A stretch of 33,184 nt of DNA, taken from positions 1-33,184 of the forward strand of contig JAEZDC010000125.1 of NCBI GenBank assembly GCA_023429825.1, read 5' to 3'. The DNA comes from Bacteroidota bacterium. Lineage in GTDB: Bacteria > Bacteroidota > Bacteroidia > Chitinophagales > Chitinophagaceae. A model generated the notes under the pieces. That model was not told where the DNA came from. It worked only from the letters and a program-made list of their open reading frames with translations, and ran no database searches. The translations under genes and the position numbers were made by a program. Of the stretch, positions 15,725-24,400 are shown one piece after another; position 1 is the first letter of the stretch, and each line of letters starts with the position of its first letter.

Positions 15725-17107
15725 CTACACTTCTTCCAATACTGATTGTTGAATCTGATATTCCTGCCGCTGCACAACTCTCTTTTTTTCAAATAAAGCT
15801 TTGAAGTAGAACCTCAACAGGGGAAGTGCAATAAAAATGATCGCGATCATCAGCACAAAACCTGACAAAGAAAATGCATGAAAATAAGGCTGCAGATCTT
15901 TCATTATCTCATAGAAGCCTTTGTGCTCTATAAGCGCTTTTGATTTAATTAATCCGCTTGCTATCAGGCTGACCCAAAAAACAAGTAACGAAATATTGAA
16001 TACTTTAAAGTTGATCCTCACTACCGCAGGCACCTTCACCCCTACTGATTTTCGCTCTTTGTAGAAAATAAAAAATGCAGCAGCGAGAAGCAACGTGGTA
16101 TTAATTCCAATAGTCGCACCCATGGCATGTGCCACAGTGATATGTGTGCCATGCGTAAACTGGTTGATATATGGAACTGAGATAGCAATGGCAAGGGTAA
16201 GATTAAGCAGTATCCACCTATCTGTCATACTGATGAGGCGAAAGCTAAAATGATGCTTTGAATTCTTTTGCAGGAATATTTTCTTCCATTTGAAAATGAG
16301 CTGAAACAGGATAAGCAACTCAGTCATGCTGATTATATATGCCACTGATTTTATCACGGGGGAAGCTGGCACTACATAGGTATGATGTCCCCAGTTGAAC
16401 ATAAGATTGGTTAATCCCAGGAAAAAGAAAAAGAAGGTCAGTTTTGAATTAGCCATTTCTTTGTTCTTCGTGGTTTGATACATAATATAAGTAGCCGACC
16501 CATATATGAGCATGTTCCATGCACCCACCATAGAGCCAAGCGCTTTCCATTGAACTGTAATATCTCTGACAATGTTGTTATTGAAGTGATCGAACTTCCA
16601 TAGCAAAGCCTCGGAGATGGTTATGATGAAAAAAATAATTCCCGCAGTCCAGCTCCATATATATACTGGTGCGGTATGATATGCCGGGCGAACAGTTGCA
16701 ATAAAATTAATGAGCAGTAATACCCAACCTACGATCATGAACATAGCGATCCATACAGGGAACTCCATGTATTCTCTTCCGGAAAAATTACCAGCAAAGA
16801 AATTATATACAGTCACAGAGATAATAAAAGCATTCATCGAAAAATGAGTCCATCCCATTTTTGAAGAATACATTTTTCGTTTGGCAATACCAGGCAGAAA
16901 ATAATACAGGCATCCTACTGCAGCACAACTGATCCATTGAGTAACGAGGAATACATGCAAAGGTCTTGTTTTCTGGAAAGAAAAGCTATCTCTCAAAAAT
17001 GCAGGCAAGATGTATTGCAGGCTCCCGATCATTCCAAAAAAAAGGCCGGCTATCAAACAACTGAATGCAAGAATAAGAAAGGAAAAAGCTATTTTTTTTG
17101 AATTCAT
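15725..17107 (-). CDS. norB: NorB-like heme-copper oxidase subunit I with altered ligand set
   Basis: This 460-residue integral membrane protein has about 12 helices and pairs with a NorC-type cytochrome c, so it resembles the nitric oxide reductase large subunit, which reduces NO to N2O. Recognisable sites are H51 (helix 2, low-spin heme; RPLHVFLVTQW), H241-H242 (NWGHHTYVVP), E263 and H327 (THGTHITVAHAM). Two expected ligands are missing. The helix-6 segment QWKALGSMVGAWN has no His or Glu where NorB has HxxxE, and the H-x-H of helix 10 is H327-A-M329. Both spots were checked in the DNA. It may be a divergent NOR family or a non-canonical enzyme. norC overlaps it by 4 bp. Confidence 0.8.
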   Translation of the reverse strand: MNSKKIAFSFLILAFSCLIAGLFFGMIGSLQYILPAFLRDSFSFQKTRPLHVFLVTQWISCAAVGCLYYFLPGIAKRKMYSSKMGWTHFSMNAFIISVTVYNFFAGNFSGREYMEFPVWIAMFMIVGWVLLLINFIATVRPAYHTAPVYIWSWTAGIIFFIITISEALLWKFDHFNNNIVRDITVQWKALGSMVGAWNMLIYGSATYIMYQTTKNKEMANSKLTFFFFFLGLTNLMFNWGHHTYVVPASPVIKSVAYIISMTELLILFQLIFKWKKIFLQKNSKHHFSFRLISMTDRWILLNLTLAIAISVPYINQFTHGTHITVAHAMGATIGINTTLLLAAAFFIFYKERKSVGVKVPAVVRINFKVFNISLLVFWVSLIASGLIKSKALIEHKGFYEIMKDLQPYFHAFSLSGFVLMIAIIFIALPLLRFYFKALFEKKRVVQRQEYQIQQSVLEEV

Positions 17108-17466
17108 TTCGCTGCAGGTTTTGTAGATGCATCCACGTAAGCCAGGTAATCCAGAACAGCGTTTACCTCAGCATCAGTGAGCTTAAAATTGGGCATTGTT
17201 GGTCCACCCGATCTCAAAAAAGCCTCAGCATAACTTTTCCCTCGTTTTTCATCAGACATAATATTTGTTAGATCGGGCCCTAAATAACCGCCTAGCCCGT
17301 ATAACTGGTGACAAGAAATGCAATTCTTTTCCTGCCATATTTTTTTACCCTCAGCCATCTGCAGAGTAAGGACCGGGCTTTTCTTTTCAGTGCCTGAGCT
17401 AAAAACCCAAACGCTGAAAAAGCAATACGAGCAAAAAAGAATAATAATAAAGATCACTTTAGCCAT
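17104..17466 (-). CDS. norC: NorC-like membrane-anchored cytochrome c
   Basis: This 120-residue protein has one N-terminal membrane helix (about residues 4-24) and a periplasmic mono-heme domain. The heme site is C49-IS-C52-H53, followed by LYGLGGYLGPDLT, a segment characteristic of NorC, and M91-PNF supplies the likely Met ligand. It would pass electrons to the NorB-like subunit. Its stop overlaps the norB start as ATGA, so the two are translationally coupled. A dyad and a near-consensus -10 lie upstream and suggest control by a CRP/FNR-family regulator of low oxygen or nitrosative stress. Confidence 0.88.
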   Translation of the reverse strand: MAKVIFIIILFCSYCFFSVWVFSSGTEKKSPVLTLQMAEGKKIWQEKNCISCHQLYGLGGYLGPDLTNIMSDEKRGKSYAEAFLRSGGPTMPNFKLTDAEVNAVLDYLAYVDASTKPAAK

Positions 17467-17487
17467 GAAGGGTGCTTATAACGGCTC

Positions 17488-17532
17488 CAAAATTGTTTGC
17501 ATACCGTAATAAATCTTATGACCACAATCATT
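17488..17532 (-). promoter_or_regulatory. norC promoter with CRP/FNR-type dyad
   Basis: ATGA-CCACAA-TCAT (17518-17531) is an inverted repeat with six-base spacing, the same half-sites as at hemN. CAATTTTG (17495-17488, minus strand) matches the TAnnTTTG -10 at seven of eight positions. The dyad centre is 33 bp from the -10 centre, identical to hemN. Transcription would start about 15 bp before the norC ATG. Confidence 0.5.
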
Positions 17533-17616
17533 TTTGAAAAATGAGGGCAACATTCAACCGGCTGTATACTACTATTATGCTATATATAATCTTAGTTAAT
17601 AACAACATCTCTCCTA

Positions 17617-17624
17617 TAACTTTG
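17617..17624 (+). promoter_or_regulatory. -10 element immediately upstream of rnz
   Basis: TAACTTTG is an exact TAnnTTTG match ending five bases before the rnz ATG. If used, the transcript would start at or next to the ATG, giving a leaderless mRNA. No clear -33 TTTG is visible. Confidence 0.4.
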
Positions 17625-17629
17625 CCGCA

Positions 17630-18532
17630 ATGATTGGAGTAACGATACTTGGTAATAATTCGGCGATCCCTGCTTTCGACAGGCATCCAACAGCCCAGGT
17701 GGTTACTTTGAATGACCAGTTATTTTTAATTGATTGTGGGGAAGGAACGCAAATGCGGTTCTCTCAATACAAGATCAGGAGAAGCCGTATCAACCATATT
17801 TTTATTTCGCACCTGCATGGCGATCATTATTTCGGCCTGGCAGGATTGATCACCAGTTTTGGGTTGCTTTCAAGAACAAACAACCTGCATCTGTATGCAC
17901 CTGCTCCGTTAAAACAGATCCTTGATCTTCAATTGCAGGTAGCAGACACACGACTTCCTTACACTTTACATTTTCACCCTTTACAAAAGGACGGATTGAT
18001 CGTGGATGAAAATAAATTCACCGTTGAATGTTTTGCAACAAAGCACAGGATCGAATGCTGGGGTTTTATATTTCGGGAAAAGAAAAAACCAAGAAAGATC
18101 AATAAAGATGAAGTGGTGAAATACGATATACCCGCAAGCTTTTATGAAAGATTAAAAGATGGCGAAGATTATACCAGCAAAGAAGGCACAATTATAAAAA
18201 ACGAACAGGTTACCCTGCCGTCTATTCCAGCAAAGAGTTATGCTTTCGCTGCCGATACAGTTTATGATGAAGCATTGGCAGAAAAAGTAAAGAATGTTAC
18301 TATGCTGTATCATGAAGCCACTTATCTCAAAGACCAGGAAGACAGGGCAGCAGACAGGTATCATTCAACTACTACACAAGCTGCAACTATTGCAAAAAAA
18401 GCAGGTGTCCAAAAATTATTGATAGGGCATTTTAGTAGTAAATATGAAGATCTTAAACCATTCCTTGCTGAGGCTAAGGAGATCTTTCCTGAAACACAAT
18501 TAGCAATTGAAGGGGCTACCTATACGTTTTAA
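17630..18532 (+). CDS. rnz: Ribonuclease Z
   Basis: This 300-residue zinc endonuclease removes 3' trailers from tRNA precursors. It is a metallo-beta-lactamase-fold protein with H61-LHGDH66 (HxHxDH) and the short-form RNase Z hallmarks: LGNNSAIPAFDRHPTAQ, DCGEGTQ, the exosite region (RKINKDEVVKYDIPASFYERLKDG), FAADTVYDE and the late LLIGHFSSKYED. The length is normal for bacterial RNase Z. Both tRNA genes in this window lack an encoded CCA, which makes RNase Z the expected 3' processor. The stop overlaps the convergent esterase stop by 3 bp. Confidence 0.95.
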   Translation: MIGVTILGNNSAIPAFDRHPTAQVVTLNDQLFLIDCGEGTQMRFSQYKIRRSRINHIFISHLHGDHYFGLAGLITSFGLLSRTNNLHLYAPAPLKQILDLQLQVADTRLPYTLHFHPLQKDGLIVDENKFTVECFATKHRIECWGFIFREKKKPRKINKDEVVKYDIPASFYERLKDGEDYTSKEGTIIKNEQVTLPSIPAKSYAFAADTVYDEALAEKVKNVTMLYHEATYLKDQEDRAADRYHSTTTQAATIAKKAGVQKLLIGHFSSKYEDLKPFLAEAKEIFPETQLAIEGATYTF

Positions 18533-19689
18533 TTCTCTACTAACCACCTGTAAAATGCAGGGAACTCTTTTCTCCAGGTAGGTTCATTATGCATACCTAA
18601 TGGCATTACTACTCTTTCAATCTTATAGTTGTGTTTTTTCTCTACGATATCTGCCATCCTGTTCATATCACTCACCATTGTAGCGCTTTCCTTCCCCCCT
18701 GCATAGAAGTAAAATCCGTGTCTTTCTTTTCCCCAATCTGCTTTTTGCAGATCATCATATAGTTGAGGAGTGATCCAAAAAGCAGGAGAAAAAATTCCCG
18801 CAGCACCAAATGTTTTTGGATAAGTGATCATCGCATACAAACTGATCAACCCACCCATACTGCTTCCTGCAACAGATGTATTAAACGCATCTTTCTTCGT
18901 TCGGTATTTGCTATCGATGTATGGCTTCAATGTATTTACTAAAAATTCTACGTACTGCTTACCTTCTCCTTTACCAAACTTCGCATGATCGTAAGGATTG
19001 TATTCCGTCATTCTTTTATCGCCACCATGATCTATCCCCACAATGATCATCTCTTTACCTGTTTGCTTTTGCAAGCTATCTAAAGCTTCATCAACACCCC
19101 ATTCACCAAAACCTGCAGTCTGCTCATTAAACAAATTCTGTCCGTCATGCATATACAATACCGGGTAGGTTACTTTAGATGTAGCATACCCTTTCGGCAG
19201 ATATATCCAAACCTTTCTTGTTCTGTTCAACTGCGGAATTAAAAAAGCTGTATCAATGATCTTCACCTGCGGAGATGCGGTGTATGGCTTTGGTTTAACA
19301 GGATAATCATCTTTCCACCCTTCAACTGCAAAACTTACAGTAGTATCTGTATTCACCTCTACTACTCTATCTGTAATATCTCGTCCGTCAGAAGTGCATT
19401 CCACTTTACTCCAGTCGCCTCTTGTAATCTTGAATGCCATCATGCTTCCTTTAGCTACATCCTTTAAAGTAAGGCTAAGCCGGTTGTTCCCTAAAGGCTT
19501 CATTTTATAGTTCTCGTCTTTAGGATTCCAATTATTGAAGTTGCCGGCTACGTATACACCTTCAGCCGCTCGTTTGGCTACATCTTTAGTAGCAGCAGGA
19601 ACCCCGGTTACCACAATTCGTAAACTGTATTGAGCATTTGCAACACACCCAAGGAGCGTAAGGCAAAACAATAATGTAAGCTTATTCAT
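18529..19689 (-). CDS. Secreted esterase (Fes/IroE-like alpha/beta hydrolase) with N-terminal glycogen-binding-like domain
   Basis: This 386-residue exported protein has a Sec signal (MNKLTLLFCLTLLGCVANAQ). After it, about residues 20-125 form an AMPK-beta/CBM20-like Ig domain (GVYVAGNFNNWNP, FKITRGDW). Residues 140-386 form an esterase D/enterochelin-esterase-like hydrolase with VLYMHDGQNLF, the nucleophile elbow G275-S-S277-M-G279 and a late His in PLGMHNEPTW. Family members cleave carbohydrate acetyl or feruloyl esters or siderophore esters; which one applies here is unknown. I chose the ATG at 19689, as the longer frame lacks a sensible signal peptide start. The stop overlaps that of rnz. 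Confidence 0.85.
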   Translation of the reverse strand: MNKLTLLFCLTLLGCVANAQYSLRIVVTGVPAATKDVAKRAAEGVYVAGNFNNWNPKDENYKMKPLGNNRLSLTLKDVAKGSMMAFKITRGDWSKVECTSDGRDITDRVVEVNTDTTVSFAVEGWKDDYPVKPKPYTASPQVKIIDTAFLIPQLNRTRKVWIYLPKGYATSKVTYPVLYMHDGQNLFNEQTAGFGEWGVDEALDSLQKQTGKEMIIVGIDHGGDKRMTEYNPYDHAKFGKGEGKQYVEFLVNTLKPYIDSKYRTKKDAFNTSVAGSSMGGLISLYAMITYPKTFGAAGIFSPAFWITPQLYDDLQKADWGKERHGFYFYAGGKESATMVSDMNRMADIVEKKHNYKIERVVMPLGMHNEPTWRKEFPAFYRWLVEN

Positions 19690-19705
19690 ACTATGAAAAT
19701 AATAA

Positions 19706-19742
19706 CAAAAAAGCCCCGCCGGAATTTTTCGACGGGGCTTCA
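19706..19742 (-). terminator. Rho-independent terminator of dapA
   Basis: On the minus strand AAGCCCCG pairs with CGGGGCTT (19733-19740 with 19711-19718), with an inner CG pair and an A/T-rich loop, and is followed by a T-run. It lies between the dapA stop and the esterase start, so it ends the dapA transcript. Confidence 0.8.
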
Positions 19743-19759
19743 ATGTATTTTTTATTTCT

Positions 19760-20647
19760 TTAACTGTTATTCTTCAAATATTGCTTCACTTTCTCATGCA
19801 GCGCAGCACTTAAAGGAGTTACAGGTAGTCTTAGATTATTTTCGATCACACCTAACTCCGTTAAAAACGCTTTCACTCCAGCGGGGTTATTTTCTGCAAA
19901 CAACAGGTCATATCCTTCCAGCATTTTATAATGCAGACTTCTTGCGGCAGCATAATCACCTTTTAAACAAAGCCGCACCATCTCAGAAAAATCTTTAGGA
20001 AAACAATTCGCTGCTACACTGATCACACCATCCATCCCGCAAGCCATTTGTGGCAGCACAAGGTTATCATCGCCACTTACTACCAGGAAATCAGAAGGCT
20101 TGTCTTTTGATATTTGCATGCATTGCCCAAGATCGCCACTTGCTTCTTTAATACCGGCGATGTTCTTTACTTCATTGGCTAATCGCAGTGTTGTAGATGC
20201 ATTGATATTTCTTCCCGTTCTTCCTGGCACATTATATAATAATATTGGTTTTGGTGAAGCAGATGCCAATGCTTTATAATGTTCAAATAAACCTTCCTGC
20301 GATGGCTTATTATAATAAGGTGATGCACTTAGTACTGCGGTGGCTTTCTCTAAAGGAAACTTTTCAAGGTCTTTGATCAGTTCCTGTGTATTGTTACCAC
20401 CAATGCCAACCACCACGGGCACTCTGCCATTTACCTGCTGGTATGTATATTCCAGCACCTGCAGCTTCTCTTCTTTAGAAAGCGTAGGCGTTTCGCCTGT
20501 CGTTCCCAAACTCACCACATATTCAACACCACCTTTAATAATAAATTTGATCAACTTATCCAATGCATCATAATCAACCTCCATATTCTTTTTAAATGGA
20601 GTGACCATTGCTACACCGGTTCCTTTCAATGTATCTCTTAAAGACAT
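19760..20647 (-). CDS. dapA: 4-hydroxy-tetrahydrodipicolinate synthase
   Basis: This 295-residue cytoplasmic class I aldolase condenses pyruvate with aspartate semialdehyde, the entry step to diaminopimelate and lysine. The Schiff-base lysine is K167 (AGIKEASGD), Y138 lies in LYNVPGRTG, and T49-T50 lie in SLGTTGETPTL. Y111 (SPYYNKPSQEG) completes the expected active site. The length is typical. It is on the same strand as accA, separated by 156 bp that hold a palindromic repeat doublet, and is followed by a strong terminator, so it probably has its own promoter or reads through from accA. Confidence 0.96.
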   Translation of the reverse strand: MSLRDTLKGTGVAMVTPFKKNMEVDYDALDKLIKFIIKGGVEYVVSLGTTGETPTLSKEEKLQVLEYTYQQVNGRVPVVVGIGGNNTQELIKDLEKFPLEKATAVLSASPYYNKPSQEGLFEHYKALASASPKPILLYNVPGRTGRNINASTTLRLANEVKNIAGIKEASGDLGQCMQISKDKPSDFLVVSGDDNLVLPQMACGMDGVISVAANCFPKDFSEMVRLCLKGDYAAARSLHYKMLEGYDLLFAENNPAGVKAFLTELGVIENNLRLPVTPLSAALHEKVKQYLKNNS

Positions 20648-20680
20648 GTTTTATTTTTTATGTAACCAACTTCAGTATTT

Positions 20681-20802
20681 CATGGCATCGCCTCTTGTGT
20701 CACTCACTTGTACGTTCAGTACTTTATGAGCAGGAAGACATCTGTGAATTATATTCTTCAGTACAAGTCCCGAACATTCGGGAGCGACGAAACAGATGCC
20801 AT
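20681..20802. repeat. Inverted pair of a dispersed ~33-40 bp repeat (REP-doublet-like)
   Basis: The left arm (20681-20713) starts CATGGCATC and ends CTTGTAC. The right arm (20761-20802) starts GTACAAG and ends GATGCCAT. They are inverted copies around a 47-bp centre, and the right arm carries an extra CCCGAA/TTCGGG hairpin. A third copy lies at 30427-30459. The right arm ends one base before the accA stop codon, so the element may also stabilise or terminate the accA mRNA. Confidence 0.7.
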
Positions 20803-20803
20803 A

Positions 20804-21802
20804 TTATTGAGCTGCAGCCTGGGCCATGGCATTCTCTTCCCAAAATCCCATCTTACCAAATTTCTCAATACGGTTATTGATCCTTTGCTCGGCTGGAATA
20901 TTCACTAACGCATCCAGGCTCTTTGTGACATAACTTCTTAGAATACCGGCAGCGCCGTCATAATCCCAATGTGCACCACCATCAGGCTCAGGAACGATCT
21001 CATCAACCAATCCAAAACCTTTCATATCAGTAGCAGTTAATTTAAGTTGTTCTGCAGCGATCTCTTTTTTATCCCAGCTACGCCATAAGATAGAACTGCA
21101 ACTTTCAGGAGAGATCACAGTGTACCATGTGTTCTCCATCATCAGCACTTTATCTCCCACACCAATACCTAAGGCTCCACCGCTTGCACCTTCACCGATG
21201 ATGCAACAGATCACCGGGACTTTCAAACGGATCATTTCGTAAATATTACGGGCAATTGCTTCACCTTGTCCTCTTTCCTCGGCTTCAAGCCCCGGGTATG
21301 CACCTGGTGTATCAATAAGTGTAACAATTGGTTTATTGAATTTTTCAGCAAGACGCATTAACCGGAGCGCTTTCCTGTAACCTTCCGGATTAGCCATTCC
21401 AAAATTTCGTTGCTGTCTTGTTTTAGTATTGATTCCCTTTTGCTGACCTATCAACATAACAGTTCTTCCGTCAAGATCAGCAAAGCCACCTACCATTGCT
21501 TTATCATCTTTCACATTTCTATCGCCGTGTAACTCAAGAAAGTTAGTGGTCATCTTTTGTATATACTTCAATGTATACGGACGATCCGGATGACGACTCA
21601 ATTGCACCCGCTGCCACGGAGTAAGTTTGGCAGTGATATCTTTCCTTCTTTCAATGATAGAATATTCCAGCTGCTGAATGGTCTGAGTATAGTCGACCTT
21701 CGGATTCTTTTCAGCCAGTTTTTTATTTTGCTCTATCTGTTCGTACAGATCTTTGATAGGCTGTTCAAAATCCAAAAACTGTCTGTTCGGGTATTGCGGC
21801 AT
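20804..21802 (-). CDS. accA: Acetyl-CoA carboxylase carboxyltransferase subunit alpha
   Basis: This 332-residue protein is the alpha half of the carboxyltransferase that makes malonyl-CoA for fatty acid synthesis; it acts with AccD in the cytoplasm. Family signatures are the N-terminal FLDFEQPIKDLYEQIEQ, RPYTLKYIQKMTTNFLELHGDR, VTLIDTPGAYPGLEAEERGQGEAIARN and IGEGASGGALGIGVGD (oxyanion-hole glycines). The start fits the normal family N-terminus. A TAATTTTA element (21826-21833, minus strand), one base off the Bacteroidota -10, lies about 25 bp upstream. The short Ala/Gln-rich tail AMAQAAAQ is unremarkable. Confidence 0.97.
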   Translation of the reverse strand: MPQYPNRQFLDFEQPIKDLYEQIEQNKKLAEKNPKVDYTQTIQQLEYSIIERRKDITAKLTPWQRVQLSRHPDRPYTLKYIQKMTTNFLELHGDRNVKDDKAMVGGFADLDGRTVMLIGQQKGINTKTRQQRNFGMANPEGYRKALRLMRLAEKFNKPIVTLIDTPGAYPGLEAEERGQGEAIARNIYEMIRLKVPVICCIIGEGASGGALGIGVGDKVLMMENTWYTVISPESCSSILWRSWDKKEIAAEQLKLTATDMKGFGLVDEIVPEPDGGAHWDYDGAAGILRSYVTKSLDALVNIPAEQRINNRIEKFGKMGFWEENAMAQAAAQ

Positions 21803-21863
21803 GTGTAATGTTTGATCTTACGGCGTAAAATTAGTGTTTGCGTTTTTTTAAAGAAAAGATTTG

Positions 21864-21892
21864 TTTGAGCGAATGCAATCCCCTTATATTTG
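21864..21892 (+). promoter_or_regulatory. Promoter of tRNA-Asp
   Basis: TTTG (21864-21867) and TATATTTG (21885-21892) are separated by 17 bp, a full Bacteroidota consensus promoter. Transcription would start about 35 bp before the tRNA. Confidence 0.75.
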
Positions 21893-21932
21893 CACTCCTG
21901 AAAAAATGAAGCTTGCTTCTTTTTTATTGGAA

Positions 21933-22006
21933 GGATCGGTAGTTCAGTTGGTTAGAATGCCGCCCTGTCACGGCGGAGGTCGCGGGTTCGAGTCCCGTCC
22001 GGTCCG
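21933..22006 (+). tRNA. tRNA-Asp (anticodon GUC)
   Basis: This is a 74-nt cloverleaf. The acceptor stem is GGATCGG/CCGGTCC with one G-T pair, the anticodon arm is CCGCC-CTGTCAC-GGCGG (anticodon GTC), and the T-arm is CGGG-TTCGAGT-CCCG. CCA is not encoded. A consensus promoter lies upstream and a terminator directly follows, so it is a single-gene unit. Confidence 0.96.
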
Positions 22007-22007
22007 C

Positions 22008-22036
22008 AAAAAGCCTCTCCATCGAGAGGCTTTTTT
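22008..22036 (+). terminator. Rho-independent terminator of tRNA-Asp
   Basis: AAGCCTCTC and GAGAGGCTT form a perfect stem with loop CATC, preceded by an A-run and followed by TTTTTT. It starts one base after the tRNA 3' end. Confidence 0.9.
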
Positions 22037-22089
22037 GTTGAAACTGTTGATTAGAAACAGTATTCAAATTACAATTGGATCAATATAGC

Positions 22090-24351
22090 TTACACAAATG
22101 CTACGGGTGCATCATGAATTCCTGATAAATATCTCTTGTTTGGGTTTATCTGTGAAAAAGCATCCAGCAGTGATACCACCATAGCAGGCGTCATCAGGTT
22201 ATACCGCGCATAAGAGGCGTCCGGGCCCACCTTTATCGAATAAGCCTGGTCCATCTTATAAATTAACCTGAACATATCTTCATCGGTTTTATCATCCCCG
22301 GCTGCAAATATGAAATTGTAATGATCGTTCAATAATTCGTTCTTTACGACCGATCCTTTATCTGCACCCTCCGCTTTTACTTCAACAATTTTATTTCCTA
22401 TAACCACGTGAATACCTAAATGATTTATAAACTCATTAAGTTCCGCAAGTAACTCCAATGATCGTATGGCTGATTGTTGTGCATTACAATTCCTGAAATG
22501 CCATACCATGCAATATTCTTTTTCTTCAATAAAACTATTCGAACATCTCTTTACATATTCTTCCATTATCCGCCTCACCTCCGGCTTCCAGTCTACACGG
22601 GTGTTAACTAGCGTTTGCCATTGGCAGTTTATGTGCTTGATCTTTGCTCCATGCTCAGCTACCAGGCCAATGGGTATTTGTTGAAACCATTGATCCAGCA
22701 GGTCACTGTTTCTTCCGCTGATCAGGTATACCTTGTTTCTTTCATCCTTCGTAAGCTTGGCCAATACCTGCATAAGGTACTCCCCGGGTCTTGCAAGTGA
22801 CGGCTGATTCGAATAAGTGACCAGGGTTCCATCATAATCAAGTAAGAACAATCTCCTGGGAGCGTCCTGGTATTTTGCCAGTATGTATCTCTTTTCCTGT
22901 TCATCAATGAACTTTATCTGGAACTCTGATTGCCTTGCCTTCACCGCAGCTAACTGTTTTATAAAATCACTTGCCCAAACGGAAATATTATAATAGGATA
23001 TCCTTTGTTGCATTGCTTCCATGCGTTCCTGCTGTTCTGGTTCATGCATTTCAAGGCCCTCCTTTATTTTCTCAGCGATCTCTTCCACATCATTCGGATT
23101 AAGATGCAATGCTGTAGTTAACTCTCTTGCAGCTCCCGCCATTTCACTTAGCAATAACACTCCTTTCTTATCTTTTCTGCTTGCAACAAATTCTTTAGCA
23201 ACGAGGTTCATTCCATCTCTTAAAGGCGTAATGAGTGCAATATCGCAGCCGGTGTATAATGCAAGCATTTGTTCAAAAGACAATGAAGTATATTGATAGA
23301 TAACAGGCTGCCAATGCAAGGTCCCTATTTTACTGTTGATGTTACTGATCATTTCATCTATCAACCTTTTTCTTTCTGAATACTTAGTTATGAATTCTCT
23401 TGATGGAACGATCACTAACACAAATACTAGCTTCTCTTTATATTGAGGGTTCTTTTCCAGGAAACATCTATACCCCTCCAGCCTATGGCTGACTCCTTTT
23501 GTGTAATCTAACCTGTCAACTGAAAATATGATCTTCTTTCCGGGGAACTTTTCCTTAAGATCTCTTCGTAATGCTGCCACCTGGTTGTTATCGTAAGCCT
23601 GGTTGAACTTTTCATAATCGATGCTGATCGGGAATACGTCTGCTTTGATCAGCCTGTTGTCATATTTGACCGTGTGCATATCATTCTCATAACCCAACAC
23701 CATTTGTACACATTTTATAAAATGAGCAGTGTAATCTATCGTATGAAAACCGATTAGATCGGCCCCGAGCATTCCTTTGAGAATGTCGTGCTGCCACTGC
23801 CTGGGTATCAGCCTGAATATTTCATAAGAAGGGAAAGGTATGTGAAGGAAAAAACCGATGGTTATTTCAGGGAACGACTGCCTGATCATAGCTGCCAGCG
23901 GCAACAAATGATAATCCTGTATCCATACTGTATCCTGTGGGTGCAAATGCCGTTGCAAGCTTTCTGCAAAAAGTTTGTTTACCTGCTGGTAGCTTTTATA
24001 GGATTGATTATTGTACTCCGCTAAAGAGGGAAAGTAATGATACAAGGGCCACAATGTGGAATTGGAAAAGCCATTGTAATATTCGTTGTACAAATTATTG
24101 TTTACATAAACGGGGATATACTCGTGATTAGCTGGGGGCAACAGTTGAGATACCTGCTGCCATTCGGCTGCATCACAACACGGTACTCCTGCCCAATAAA
24201 CATTCGTAAATGTTTTTGCAGCGGGCTGTTGTAAAAAGCTGTTGATAGCGGAAACCAACCCTCCTGAACTACTTTGAACATGTAACTTTCCATTGTCTTT
24301 CTCTACATTAACCGGTAACCGGTTTGAAACGATAAATAATCTTTTATTCAT
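22090..24351 (-). CDS. otsAB: Bifunctional trehalose-6-phosphate synthase/phosphatase
   Basis: This 753-residue fusion makes trehalose in two steps. Residues 1 to about 470 are a GT20 glycosyltransferase that forms trehalose-6-phosphate from a nucleotide-glucose and glucose-6-phosphate. Motifs are IVSNRLPV, QDYHLLP (145-151), FFLHIPFPS, SVDRLDYTKG (277-286) and DGMNLVAKEF (379-388). Residues about 495-753 are an OtsB HAD phosphatase with D505-Y-D-G-T509 and the late GDDKTDEDMF. The trehalose product protects against desiccation and osmotic stress. The upstream region shared with a universal stress protein gene has phased repeats, so the two may respond to the same stress regulator. Confidence 0.95.
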   Translation of the reverse strand: MNKRLFIVSNRLPVNVEKDNGKLHVQSSSGGLVSAINSFLQQPAAKTFTNVYWAGVPCCDAAEWQQVSQLLPPANHEYIPVYVNNNLYNEYYNGFSNSTLWPLYHYFPSLAEYNNQSYKSYQQVNKLFAESLQRHLHPQDTVWIQDYHLLPLAAMIRQSFPEITIGFFLHIPFPSYEIFRLIPRQWQHDILKGMLGADLIGFHTIDYTAHFIKCVQMVLGYENDMHTVKYDNRLIKADVFPISIDYEKFNQAYDNNQVAALRRDLKEKFPGKKIIFSVDRLDYTKGVSHRLEGYRCFLEKNPQYKEKLVFVLVIVPSREFITKYSERKRLIDEMISNINSKIGTLHWQPVIYQYTSLSFEQMLALYTGCDIALITPLRDGMNLVAKEFVASRKDKKGVLLLSEMAGAARELTTALHLNPNDVEEIAEKIKEGLEMHEPEQQERMEAMQQRISYYNISVWASDFIKQLAAVKARQSEFQIKFIDEQEKRYILAKYQDAPRRLFLLDYDGTLVTYSNQPSLARPGEYLMQVLAKLTKDERNKVYLISGRNSDLLDQWFQQIPIGLVAEHGAKIKHINCQWQTLVNTRVDWKPEVRRIMEEYVKRCSNSFIEEKEYCMVWHFRNCNAQQSAIRSLELLAELNEFINHLGIHVVIGNKIVEVKAEGADKGSVVKNELLNDHYNFIFAAGDDKTDEDMFRLIYKMDQAYSIKVGPDASYARYNLMTPAMVVSLLDAFSQINPNKRYLSGIHDAPVAFV

Positions 24352-24400
24352 GCTGCACGGGTTTAATCAGTGCAACTTACCAAGAGCAATGTAGGATAGC

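Noticed and set aside
21861..22088. Plus-strand frame of 75 codons
   Set aside because: It contains the tRNA-Asp promoter, gene and terminator.
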